NCBI GenBank assembly: GCA_947247005.1 | Contig: OX365955.1 | Span: 40,279,822-40,343,821 of the forward strand | Direction: 5' to 3' | Origin: Spisula solida | Lineage: Eukaryota; Mollusca; Bivalvia; Venerida; Mactridae | DNA length: 64,000 nt | Shown here: positions 22,323 to 32,429 of the stretch, in pieces | How positions within the stretch are numbered: the stretch's first letter is position 1 | Layout: each line of letters begins with the position of its first letter | Notes under the pieces: model-generated | What the model saw: only the letters and a program-made list of their open reading frames with translations | Told to the model about the DNA's origin: nothing | Databases searched by the model: none | Translations under genes and position numbers: made by a program

Positions 22323-22849
22323 ATATTTAAAAGCGCACACTTTGCTTCATCCACAATGTTCATAATGTATTATTTGTTTTGTATTCTGACACAAACTGTA
22401 CGAAAATACTTGTACATTTTAATAAAATACAGCCTACGTACAGCACAAACGTATAATACTCGTACTTAAGCGAGTCAACAAACCTAGACAAAAGGCTGCT
22501 AGGCCGCTAGCCTGCCAACTTCACGAACATAGAAAAAATTTGAAGTGTGCGTTTTTAAATGTACTGGGTATATTAATCAAGCCTTCATCTCAAAACATAA
22601 TTATCTATATGACGTTTAATATATGTACCAATAGAACACGTGTCTGTATTTATAATCACGTTGGGATATGTTCTGCAAATGCCAACAGCAAGCCAAAAGG
22701 GTAGATGACCGACCATTCACCGGACTTTCACATGCAGGTTTCATAGCGCCACTATTATGGTCGGGTGCGAAGTCAATATTCCATTCATGTGCGACTGTTA
22801 AATCTGGTTGTATAATGTATGTAGTGTTGCTTGCACTTTTGTTGGGCCA

Positions 22850-23065
22850 AATTCACGGTATGAATCTCGATACACCGCTTTTCAGTTCCGTGAGAGAATT
22901 GTTCGGTTTTAGTATGGCTCTTGCGAAACTGAAAATCAATGGATACATGAAATCTGAGTTCCGTCCGAGCGTTACATCGGTTTTCAGTTCCGTCAGAGCC
23001 ATATGAAAATAGAACAATTCTCTCACGGAACTGAGAATCGTTTTATCGGGATTCATACCGTGAAA
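22850..23065. mobile_element. palindromic foldback element (arms about 90 bp)
   Basis: TTCACGGTATGAATC on the left pairs with GATTCATACCGTGAA on the right. Inside, CAGTTCCGTGAGAGAATTGT pairs with ACAATTCTCTCACGGAACTG. Reading frames through it on both strands (112 and 89 residues) are mirror images and not real genes. Confidence 0.8.
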
Positions 23066-23580
23066 TTGACACATAATAGTAAGACTCTGAGGCTGTGTAG
23101 CTAGTATTTGAGTATTCCACAATCAGAAACATAGCTCAATAAACATTTATGCTCCTTGGCTCGCACGTGTCTGTTAATATACCGGTAGGTGTAGTGAGTT
23201 CAAGTTCAGTTGCATATTGCACCATTATCTAATAAAATGACGAGTTTTCATGGGAGCATGACCCTAATTCTTCGCATAGACAGCTTGCATACATACATCA
23301 TATACGAACACATTACACAAACAGTGACACAGTCCATGGCTCGCCACAGCTGTAATTACATGTAGGTATTGTTAAAGTTGTTATTTTGTTATTTCACTAA
23401 TATTTACCATTTAATGAAACATATGGAGATGTAATTAATACTAAATCACTCTGATATGCCAAAGGTTACAAACACAAATGTTGGCATGAAATATAGTTCT
23501 ACAACAGATGTGGGATCCAGTGCCGGTAGCACGTTATAATGAGAGGTCAACCAAATAATTTATGTTATATCGTGAACTGG

Positions 23581-23588
23581 TATATAAA
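23581..23588 (+). promoter_or_regulatory. TATA box of the secreted-peptide gene
   Basis: TATATAAA lies 62 bp upstream of the start codon, which predicts transcription start near 23610 and a 5' UTR of only about 30 nt. A strong TATA box is common in inducible, tissue-specific secreted-peptide genes; that use here is inference. Confidence 0.65.
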
Positions 23589-23642
23589 CCTTTGGACCGA
23601 CCAAAGCAGTTCTGTCGCTAGCACACCCTTAACTTACCAACA

Positions 23643-23706
23643 ATGAAGATCGAGATGTTATTAGTGCTGATGATGTGCGTGGCTTTGACCACTGTTGTTA
23701 GAGCAG
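23643..23706 (+). CDS. secreted-peptide gene exon 1 (signal peptide)
   Basis: 21 codons plus one base, donor gcag|gtatgt. A phase-1 intron immediately after the signal peptide is a common arrangement in animal secreted-peptide genes. Confidence 0.75.
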
Positions 23707-24973
23707 GTATGTTGTTTCCTCGTGTTGTTTCTTATTGTTTTAATTTTATGTTGTTTCGAAAGTTATGGTGGTGGGGTTTTTAATTTCATTTAGATAAAAC
23801 CACAGGTAACTGTATCACTGATAAAGAGTAAAAAATATATTTTATAAAATTTGTTATCTTAGAAAGGTGCATTTGTACTAAAGTGGTCTAAGATATTATA
23901 ATTTTTTAAAATAAAGTGTTTACTCTTTACTCTTTATAAATGATACAGTTCAGTGTAGCAATACCACGTGTTTTTTTACTACAGTTCCAAGTAGAAATGT
24001 GTAAACATTGGAACACAAATGTAGCCATAAGTATTTTATTTCTTCATCGATTTCTGTGAAATCTACGCCACGCTAAGGGGAACATTATTTGCTTTCCATG
24101 AAATTTAAAATCTTTTTCAGCGGATGTGCCGTTTTGTCCATTACCCTGTGAAATCGTGGATCGTGTAGGTTTCACGGGGTAATGGAAAAACCGGTAAAGC
24201 TGCTGAAAAAGATCTTATATTTCATGGAAAGCAAATGATTTCCCCCTTAGCGTGGTGTATATTTAGTAGAAATCGATAAAGAAATAAAATACTTACGGCT
24301 ATTTTATTTTCCAATGTTTACAAATTTCTTCTTGTAACTGTAGCCAAAAGTCACGTGGTATTGCTACATTGCAGTTACCTGTGGATACAACATTACAACA
24401 TAATAGAAAACGACAAAAGTTAAAAAAAGCTCCACGAGCAACGGCAATAACAAAATAAGTTAATTTATTAATACAAGTGTGCATATCTCGTATTGACAAG
24501 TTCAGCGTGTTAATAATAATAATATAAGACAATAATGTGTTTAAATATGGTTACTTTAAATTAGTTTTCTTACATTCAGTTCCTTTTTCTAAAGGCTTTG
24601 CAGGATAGCATCAACAAATATTAAAACTGTCACTGTTCAAATTATACTTTAAGAAATTAAGGGTTTTGTTACATTCGAAGTGCATTGATATTACTACATT
24701 GCCTATTTAGTAACTAAAAATAAAATAAAGGTATTTTTTTCATTTTGTTGATCAATTTTTCTAGAATAATTTGTGTTTTTGTAGGCGGTCAGTATAATAT
24801 TTAAATGTTTCTTTACAGATGATGACGATCTGAGTATTTTGTTACTTGGTGGTGGAAATAACCCGCAACCTCAACCACAGCCACAACCCAAACCAGCAAA
24901 TAACGGACCCATCAGGTTCAAGTACCGCCGTGTCACTACATACCGTATCAAAACTACACATACCAAAGGCTGA
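23643..24973 (+). CDS. small secreted peptide, 72 aa, bipolar (acidic / PQ-repeat / basic), family not recognised
   Basis: Join 23643-23706 and 24819-24973. Exon 1 encodes MKIEMLLVLMMCVALTTVVRA, a clear signal peptide (the run here is the whole exon apart from a split codon). Exon 2 gives DDDD, then a short LSILLLGGGNN segment, a (PQ)4-PKP repeat, then NNGPIRFKYRRVTTYR and IKTTHTKG before TGA. The mature part, about 51 residues, has no Cys; its last 20 residues carry seven Arg/Lys and no acid. This layout (signal, acidic stretch, Pro-rich linker, cationic tail) resembles linear Cys-free antimicrobial precursors of molluscs in general terms, but also some shell-matrix or byssal peptides. No function can be assigned from sequence. 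The TATA box, Kozak-like ACAATGA context, exact splice signals and frame support a real gene. Confidence 0.75.
23801..24384. mobile_element. nested foldback elements filling intron 1 of the secreted-peptide gene
   Basis: The outer pair CCACAGGTAACTG (about 23801) and CAGTTACCTGTGG (about 24371) encloses a second element at 23951-24371. That inner element has termini CAGTGTAGCAATACCACGTG and the inverse, and an almost palindromic interior around GTTTTGTCCATTACCCTGTG. Related copies of the inner element occur at 25579-26158, 27560-27806 and 45245-45665. Confidence 0.75.
24819..24973 (+). CDS. secreted-peptide gene exon 2 (mature peptide)
   Basis: The acceptor is ttctttacag. It restores GAT across the junction and runs 50 codons to TGA at 24971-24973. 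A strong donor GAG|GTGAGT lies directly after the stop, implying a further intron in the 3' UTR. Confidence 0.75.
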
Positions 24974-25302
24974 GGTGAGTAGGTGAAACTGTTTATTAAA
25001 CTTGTAATAAAAAATCATGTGTGTAACGTTACTTAATAACAGTGCAAGTAGTGAGTGAACCAACACTCCATCCATAGTTCAATGGTATGGGATAAAATCC
25101 GTTAACGCATGGATCACAAATGTATAATATCCGATCGCCGGAGCTCAGACAGACATCGGCCGGTCATCGGACGGCGTACTTTCGTCTTATCGGGCCGGAA
25201 GTCGGACGGACATCAGCCGGAGTAATTTGAGTCTCTTTGGGCATATGCAAGGCTACTCATCGGTCGACCACCGCACGATGCCGAGACATCGGGTACACAT
25301 CA

Positions 25303-25543
25303 GGGTACTGATTTATCAAAGCACTTAAGGAAACCGTAAACTTATGATCAAATTTAAATTGTATATAATTTGTTTACAATTATTAAGTATGGTAAATGGC
25401 GCATGTAGTACTAATAATGATTGATTTAATAAATTCCTACAAACCATGTCCGTCACAAATTTGCTTTTGTTAAAGATTTATAAAGAAGTTAAATTTGAGC
25501 CAAACTTTAAGATTTTCGTAAGTGCTTTGATAAAACAGTACCC
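25303..25543. mobile_element. MITE with GGGTACTG...TTTATCAAAGCACTTA termini, copy 1
   Basis: It starts GGGTACTGATTTATCAAAGC and ends AAGTGCTTTGATAAAACAGT followed by ACCC. Related copies: 55100-55330, 58848-59070, 59085-59239. Confidence 0.75.
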
Positions 25544-25578
25544 AGATACATGGACATCGTCCGGCGTCCGTATGATTT

Positions 25579-26158
25579 GTGTAGCAATACTATGTGAATT
25601 TTGGGAACAGGTCCAAGTCGAAATTTCTCAACATCGGAAAACAAAAATAGCCACAAGTATGTTATTTCTTCTTCGATTTCTATTAAATATACGACACGTA
25701 AAGGGGAAATGATTTGCTTTCCACAGCTGTGCCGATTTGTCCAGCACCCTGTGAAACCGTGGAAAATGTAGGTTTCATAGGGTGCTGGAAAAAACCGCAC
25801 AGCTGCTGATAAAGATCTTGTCATTTCAAGGAAAGCAAATAATTTTCCAATAACGTGTTGTATACTGTAAAATCACATTTTTCGTGGGTATTAAATTTCT
25901 TGGATTTTTATAAAAATGCATTTACGTGGGGTCTTAACTTCGTTAATTACAAAAGATTGAAGGGCACACACGTGTTCTGTATTTAGTAGATCAGTTAATC
26001 GTGGAGATTATATTTCGCGGTAGAGTGCAAGAACGAAATCAACAAAATGAAGAAATAAAATACATAAAAATTATATCATTATGGCTATTTTTGTTTTCCA
26101 ATGTTGACAAGTTTCGTCTTGGACCTGTAGCCAAAAGTCACGTGGCATTGCTACACTG
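25579..26158. mobile_element. CAGTGTAGCAATACCACGTG family, second copy with a nested insertion
   Basis: Its left arm begins GTGTAGCAATACTATGTG and its right arm ends CACGTGGCATTGCTACACTG. Between 25861 and about 26050 the element is interrupted by a different element beginning TATACTGTAAAATCAC. It lies in the presumed 3'-UTR intron of the secreted-peptide gene. Confidence 0.7.
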
Positions 26159-26846
26159 GTAATGATATCACCACGTTGAACAATTCATTGGACTCGGTAG
26201 AAATTGGTGGAATTCAACCGTGACTGTTGAACTAAACACGATAGTATACGTGGACTAGCTTTATATCCCAAGTGACAACCCCCATATTGTGGTTCCGTAC
26301 AAACAGAACATACAAGATCCTCCCGGCAATTCTAGTGATGTATGTGTACCCTGGGGGGTAGCTGTCCTAGCTGTCATAACTCATTGTACCATATGGTCAT
26401 GATATCATTAATTGTACACGTCAAGTGAGGCATTCGTTGGAATACAATTTCGAACTTTTAGTGTTTCGGTGATTTATTTTGATGACTTTTATAATTGAAT
26501 ACTATTGTTATACTAGTTATACTAGTCACACGTGTGTGTAATTCTACTGTGACGAAATGAGTTCGCTAAAACATGTATTTCACTGTACATGCAACATAAT
26601 AAGTATGCCGTATAAAATCACATATGATGATGAATAATGCACTTAGTTATCTGTATATTGTATTTGGGTCGACGATGGTGTGCTATATACATTTATGGAA
26701 AGTATGTCTGACTGACTCATAAAGATGTTAGGGGTTTAATATTTTCTTTTTTCAACTATATGTACTTGTTTTAATCAGTATGATGCTATACGAGGTAGAT
26801 GCTCTTGTAGAAATATTCAATATTTTCACTGTTTCTGTATTTTCAG

Positions 26847-26915
26847 GGGGTTTCAGCAAGCACCGGATCTCTATTAACATGTACAAGCATATATTAAATA
26901 AAATACAATGAAAAC
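26847..26915 (+). other. candidate 3' UTR exon of the secreted-peptide gene with poly(A) signal
   Basis: A good acceptor, ttctgtattttcag, is followed 50 bp later by AATAAA (26897-26902). With the donor directly after the TGA at 24973 it would form a 1.87-kb 3'-UTR intron. No other strong acceptor with a nearby AATAAA was seen between, but this pairing is inferred. Confidence 0.4.
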
Positions 26916-26944
26916 GATTATTGTTTACGTGTCTTTTAATGTGA

Positions 26945-27062
26945 CGAAAAGTAATAAATAGAGGATATTTGTTGATTTTGGTGTGAGATTTTCTGTGATC
27001 ACGAGTGAAATAAAATTGATCTAACACCAAAAATCAACAAATTTTCTGTTTATTATATACCT
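26945..27062. repeat. short foldback sequence
   Basis: AATAAATAGAGGATATTTGT and TTGATTTTGGTGT are mirrored by ACACCAAAAATCAAC and AAATTTTCTGTTTATTA. Confidence 0.6.
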
Positions 27063-27559
27063 CACTTTTCTTAAAATGTGCCGTAATTGGCTTAATTGGA
27101 AAAAATCACGTCGAAATTGGAACGTCACGACGTGAGAATTATTACGTCATGATGACTTAATTAAAGCATATTGTAAAGCCCGGCGTCGTAGACGTTACGT
27201 TTCTTTTTCTGCATGATACAGGAACCAGCTTCAAAACAGTGAAAATAACAAAGTGGTAATTTCACTGTTATTTTCCCTGTTATTTTCACTGAAAAAAACT
27301 CCATAATCCATTGAAAGCAAATAATAAAGCATGCTCATCATATACCGATCAACAAAAGAACTGTCACTTTGCATGCAATTTACTTCAACACTTCATTTGC
27401 ATAGAATAACAAAGATCAAACAATAAGTAGAAAGTAGACGCAAAGCCCATAAACAATGTTACATTAAAGCAATGCCTAAATCCCAGAAGAACTAACACTG
27501 TAAGAAATCAAACGGTGTATATCTAGCTTGCTACACGGGATCCAGGGTAACAATACCAC

Positions 27560-27806
27560 TGTGCCGTTTTGTCCGGCGCCCGGTGGAAAATGCAGGTTTC
27601 ACAGGATGTTGGAAAAAACGGTCAAGCTGCTGAAAAAGATTTTATATTGCATAGAAAGCAAATAATTTTCCCCTTATCGTGGCATATATTTCATCGAAAT
27701 CGATGAAGAAATAAAATACTTAGGACTATTTTTGTTTTCCAATGTTGACAAATTTCGTCTTGGACCTGTAGCTGTAGCCAAAAGTCACGTGGTATTGCTA
27801 TACTGT
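27560..27806. mobile_element. CAGTGTAGCAATACCACGTG family, third copy (left half missing)
   Basis: It retains the GTGCCGTTTTGTCC centre, CTGCTGAAAAAGATTTTATA, and the right terminus CACGTGGTATTGCTATACTG. The left arm is deleted. Confidence 0.7.
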
Positions 27807-27942
27807 GGTGTATTTGGTTTAAAGCACAAAACAAATAAAGGTCAATACATTCATCATTACTGTAATGAATTGTGCCTTCTTGCTTCACGTCTTAGGCTAG
27901 CCACGTTAATTTAGGCTGGGTTTTGGCGCTAACCATGGTCAC

Positions 27943-28184
27943 CAATACGCACTTGGTTCCAAATTATCTGAGTCAAAATTATCTGAGTGAAGGTTGCGCA
28001 GCGGCCATGTTTAGCCGCTACGGATATAACTTTTCGAAAGCTGGTACCCAGTTTTTTACACGTATCACAGCAAACACGGATACCAGTTCATGTAACGTCA
28101 TAACCGTGGCGGCTAAACATGGCCGCTGCCCAACATTCTCTCTATATAGGGTACACTCAGATAATTTGAAACCATGTGCCTATG
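27943..28184. mobile_element. foldback MITE with CATAGGCACATGGTTTCAAA-type termini
   Basis: The left TTGGTTCCAAATTATCTGAG and the right CTCAGATAATTTGAAACCA are inverse. The interior also pairs (GCGGCCATGTTTAGCCGCTA against CGGCTAAACATGGCCGCTGC). A 90-residue plus-strand frame through it is not coding. The termini resemble those of the 147-bp element at 33732. Confidence 0.75.
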
Positions 28185-28640
28185 TGTTCAACTAGAGACC
28201 ACAAAACCTTCAGTGGTCAAACTATAGTTGCACCATCGCTAGTTCGCTGAAAATATTCTTGGTTCATCTGTGCCTTCTTGAAACTACTCAAAACAACGAG
28301 CAATTTTGATTTGCATGTTTATCCACAAGTCCACGGAAATTATTTCTCAAAGGTTAAGACCAAGCAGTAGGCATGCATGTATAATAAGGAAATAAATAAT
28401 ACCTGTATAACACATGCCCGTTCGGGATCATAAATTCACTCGGTTATTTATCAATGTTTAGATACCTTGTGAATAAAGTTCCGACTCTATTTAATTTGGC
28501 GAAATGGTTAGCTTTATATGGAAGGACATAGGATATAACTTTGTAATGTCTTCAGGATATTTTTGTATGTTTTGTGAATCAATGCTGTACCCTGAAAATG
28601 GAAACATAAGGTAAGATATTAGTTTAAACATTAAATTATA

Positions 28641-28943
28641 CACCAGTCAATATTAGACTTGGCCCGGGAGCGGCGGGGATACAGGGAGTTTTAGACAGAC
28701 GAATCTTTCCGACAGACGGGAATTTGATAACCTTTCCGACTCCGAGTCCCGGTGAATAGACTTTGGTCCGGTTGCTAGACCCGGGAATTTCGGGCATTTG
28801 ATACAAAACTATGATATCCAGGTATGCTCCACGGATTTAGACCATGAGTAAGCATTGTCTCCATGGTGGGTATTTAGACATAAAAAGGTCTTATTCCCCC
28901 AGGCTCGCCCGCCGCCCTCGGCCGGGCAAAATATTGACTGGTG
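28641..28943. mobile_element. MITE with CACCAGTCAATATT termini, copy 1
   Basis: It starts CACCAGTCAATATT and ends AATATTGACTGGTG, with a GC-rich interior. A second copy is at 47009-47238. TIR-like ends CACCAGTCAATTG at 42604 may be related. Confidence 0.8.
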
Positions 28944-29278
28944 CAATATCGACAAACAAGCCGTGTTCAGTCGAACAGTGGAAAGAAAGATAATGGTTTA
29001 GGCTCATGAGGAATACAGACCCAAATAAGCATACATTATATCTACCCTAACCGAACGAACTCCTAGATGAAAGCTCTGTTTGAACTCAAATGTTTCTGTC
29101 GGTCTTTCGGTGGTGAAGTTCATTTTCTTGTTTAGTTACGTGTTGGGCATTGTGACGTGAATTTGTTGTGTGTGATGTTTTTATGTTTTATGTGCTCGGC
29201 TGTTTAAGTTGGGTGCTGCAATACTGTCCGATTATCTATTATATAATAGCTGTTCTATTTTATTTCTAATAACTATAG

Positions 29279-29352
29279 TGGGGTTTGAACCTACATGTAT
29301 ACTGTACGACGCTTTCACTTAGCAATGTGAAGAACGCATTACACCACTAGAC
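29279..29352 (-). mobile_element. tRNA-like SINE head
   Basis: On the minus strand, CTAGTGGTGTAATGCG resembles an A box and GTAGGTTCAAACCCCAC a T-arm/B box. The intervening arm does not give a clean 7-nt anticodon loop, so I call a SINE or tRNA relic rather than a gene. Confidence 0.35.
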
Positions 29353-29799
29353 GATTGCAAAATCCCTAAAAATCAATGTAACTACATGTACATCACCATA
29401 TAGGTTGATACATATCGACAATGTGAGCGCTTTTACAGTAGGTATGAGTGTAACACATGAAAGGGAAATAACCCGACCAATCTCAGCGCATATAGCTTCA
29501 CGAGTTTTTACCCTAAACGTACGCCATAACCAAATGCACAGTGTAGTGATATAAAAGGTTGCGCTAGGTACCATGACTTTTACAAGCTGCGTGTGCGTAT
29601 GATTCGTACGCCCGACATATAAATTGTGAGATAATATTATTAAAGGGGCATGCCCAGAAACTGGAGTGTCTTGGTTTGCATACAACAAAATTGAGTTTAT
29701 CACTTGTAAAACCAACTATTGGAATGACAGAAACGTTTACTTTAAAGGGAGTCAGGCTGACTAGACTGACTAGAGTCTCTAAACAGTTGGACAATATGA

Positions 29800-29960
29800 A
29801 TTATAGAGCGTCCGCTTTGAGTGCGGGAGTCCCGGGTTCGATCCCATGCCGCGTCATACCAAAGAGGAAACGAAAATGGTACCAGAAACTCCATTGCTCG
29901 ACAGTCAGCATAAAAGAAAAACTGGCTTCTGTTCTCTCATACCCTCGTGGCGATGGATAA
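29800..29960 (+). mobile_element. tRNA-derived SINE-like sequence
   Basis: A B-box-like GGGTTCGATCCC follows a TGAGTGCGGGAG arm, then a non-tRNA body (GGTACCAGAAACTCCATTGC) ends near GGCGATGGATAAAA. The D-arm is not canonical. Confidence 0.45.
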
Positions 29961-30209
29961 AATCAGGAATGAGGTGTCGAGAGTGATTAATATAAGTTGG
30001 AAAAATTTGTTTCACAATCTACCTTAAATAAATTAGTATATACTTATATGAAATGTGTTGTTACAATTTATTGCACTGCCTTGTTACACGTACGTACTGG
30101 ACACTCCTGTCCTCTCAAGTCTAAACTTTAGTTAAGCAACTCCCTTACTGCATGTTTCTACATTTGTAACTTTACCCAAACGACTGGACAACAAGAGCAC
30201 TATAACCGG

Positions 30210-30416
30210 GGTTCCACGTGCTTGAAGTAGCTTCTGAATCTGAAGGGCCATTTTGATACTTTTGACTAAATTTTACCTTTTTATAGGCAAAATACCCATG
30301 ATTTTAAGAGAAAACAAGCTTTCAAACCAAACTTTCGAGGGTCAAAATGTGTAGTTGTCTTTTGGGGGAAATTTCAAGGGTCAAAACCCCTACTCCCGAA
30401 GCAAATGGAACACGTG
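30210..30416. repeat. foldback-type repeat, copy 1
   Basis: It begins GGTTCCACGTG and ends GGAACACGTG. Its interior (ATTTTAAGAGAAAA, GGGTCAAAATGTG, CTACTCCC) is repeated at 37238-37367. Confidence 0.6.
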
Positions 30417-30490
30417 TTTCAAACATCGGCTACAACGCTTGTTGGTTCCTTGATGTGCCGTGTCCCATCTAGCATACAATCAACTAATCA

Positions 30491-30783
30491 GGGTTGGCAA
30501 GTGGTCCAATGGTAAGTGCTACTGACTGGGTTCGATCCCTACTCCAGTCAGATCAAAAACGGAAATGCTTTTCAATGTTTCCCACCTAACATAAATAAAA
30601 TTACTACGAACGAGACCTTAAGCGAGGTCCCGCATCAGGCAAGTAAAAGAACCAGAGATGCTTCTGGAATTGGGCATCTTCTGTATTATGCACTATCGCC
30701 AAAAAACTAGAGTGACTTATTTCTTCTGGGGGCCTCGCCCATATGGATTTGCGGTGGCGAGGATAAATAAAAGCAAATAAATT
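30491..30783 (+). mobile_element. tRNA-derived SINE, copy 1
   Basis: The tRNA-like head (GTGGTCCAATGGTAAGTG, GGGTTCGATCCC) is truncated in its anticodon region. The body includes AAGAACCAGAGATGCTTCTG and ends GGCGAGGATAAATAAAAGCA, an A-rich tail. The 3' body recurs at 39590-39738. Confidence 0.7.
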
Positions 30784-31058
30784 AAATCACCAAATCACCA
30801 TACAATGATCATAATATTGTCCTGGTATCGGTGATATGCATGTGTGTAATAAACAATCAATAGAATTTGATGACATTATATTTTGATAGCAATATCTAGA
30901 GCTTTAGATGTGTGCCACGAGGACAAGGGACGAGTCACGTGATGGATTAGCTTTCTCTTTGATTACATGTACCATGGATGTGGATTTTAACCGAATATTC
31001 GCAATTTCGTATCGCAAAGCATGTGGATTGACAGTAAGAATTGTATAGTTGGTTCAAT

Positions 31059-31218
31059 CACAAGAACTTGCATTTATAATTTGAAAAAAAAATGAAATTT
31101 TCACTAGGCCTACTTTACTACTAAAATATATTTTAATAGTACAGTAGGCCTAGTGAAAAAAAAAATTCAAATTTTGTTTTTCATTTTTTTTTTCAAATTA
31201 TAAATGCAAGTTCCTGTG
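31059..31218. mobile_element. MITE with CACAGGAACTTGCAT termini, copy 3 (7-bp TSD)
   Basis: The ends CACAAGAACTTGCAT and ATGCAAGTTCCTGTG are flanked by GTTCAAT (31052-31058 and 31219-31225). The interior pairs almost fully around TAAAATATATTTTA. Confidence 0.85.
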
Positions 31219-31555
31219 GTTCAATTAAAAATACATGTATATATTCTGTACATATTCATTTATTTTTCGTATGACCAGTTTCTTCTGTTGCAATACAATT
31301 TCTAGTAGGAGATACAAATGCTCTAGACCTCATTGGTTGATTTATGTTTCTGATTTTGATTTAATTTGATGTGAGTTTATAACGGTCCCTATTCCTACCC
31401 CTACCTTTCGGTGCGGTGAGTTTTTGAAAGACCTTTTTTGTTGTTGGTTTTTTAACCTGTAATAACGTAAGTCATCAAATTTAAATATTTGACTGATGCT
31501 TGTAGATGAATTATCCACAAGACAAATTTACTCCGTTTAGATCAATCATACTCAT

Positions 31556-32003
31556 AGGCGGATCCAAGGGGGGGGGGGGGTGGACCCGGCGTACGCCCCC
31601 CCCCCCCTAAAATCGCCAAAGTAGTGTCAATTCATTTGTTGTATCACACTAAATCACATATTTAAAGTCATTTTTGTTCTGCTTTCTGGGCGCTGTGCGC
31701 ACGCAATTAACATTTCCCACTAACCACAGACACTTCGATAGACTCTCTGCCGCCCCGTTATTCAGGTCGAACTTTGCGATTCTGATGTATCGCTCTTTTT
31801 GCACATAGATTCTATTTTCGCTGCATTTTATGACAACAAAGATGGATGCGTATTAAATGGAGCTACCGGGGTGATTCGCCCCCCCCCCTGGACCCCCTAG
31901 CAGGGCTTTGCCCTGCACCCACCAGGGGCCCTTGCGACCCCCTGGACCCCCAGCTCATTTTTCATTTCACGCCCCCCTAACACTAAATCCTGGATCCGCC
32001 CCT
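31556..32003. mobile_element. element with AGGCGGATCCA termini and long G/C runs
   Basis: The left AGGCGGATCCAAGG and the right CCTGGATCCGCCCCT are inverse. Poly-G and poly-C tracts lie just inside, and a CCCTGGACCCCC-rich segment lies near 31880-31950. Confidence 0.65.
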
Positions 32004-32157
32004 GATACTTCATCGATATCATGGAATTATATCTGACATATGATTTAATTCCGGGTCGACATGAAGGGGTACTTGCCTTGATGTCGGGGTTCTATAAAAA
32101 CCCAGTTTACCGGAAGGAAGGTATGGGGCGATACGAGGACCTTATTAACTCATATCA

Positions 32158-32186
32158 GGACAGAACAGAACAGAACAGAACAGAAC
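32158..32186. repeat. (ACAGA)n pentanucleotide microsatellite
   Basis: About five to six tandem ACAGA units. Confidence 0.85.
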
Positions 32187-32429
32187 ATATATTTATTACC
32201 TCAAATCGTAAACACCACACATGAGTATAAAGAATACTATACAAATTAGTAAATATAACCCAGTCATGGTAAACGTATAACGGAATTCCTAACAAATGTT
32301 AACAATATGTTTGGCTCAATTGTTTTATTATTACATGTATTATTTTTTTATAATGGAATTATTTATAATTATTTTTTATGTTATAAAATGAAAAAAGTCA
32401 AAATAAAGTAAAACACATAAAGAGAGTAC

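Noticed and set aside
22668..23122. Opposing frames of 112 and 89 residues
   Set aside because: They run through a palindromic element and read nearly the same sequence from both strands.
27923..28195. 90-residue plus-strand frame
   Set aside because: It lies inside a foldback MITE whose arms define the frame; no family resemblance.
29800..29875. Functional tRNA gene
   Set aside because: It has a good B box but no complete D-arm or acceptor stem, and the flanking body matches SINE structure. The same applies to tRNA-like segments at 18100, 29279, 30491, 42180, 43855, 52160 and 58118.
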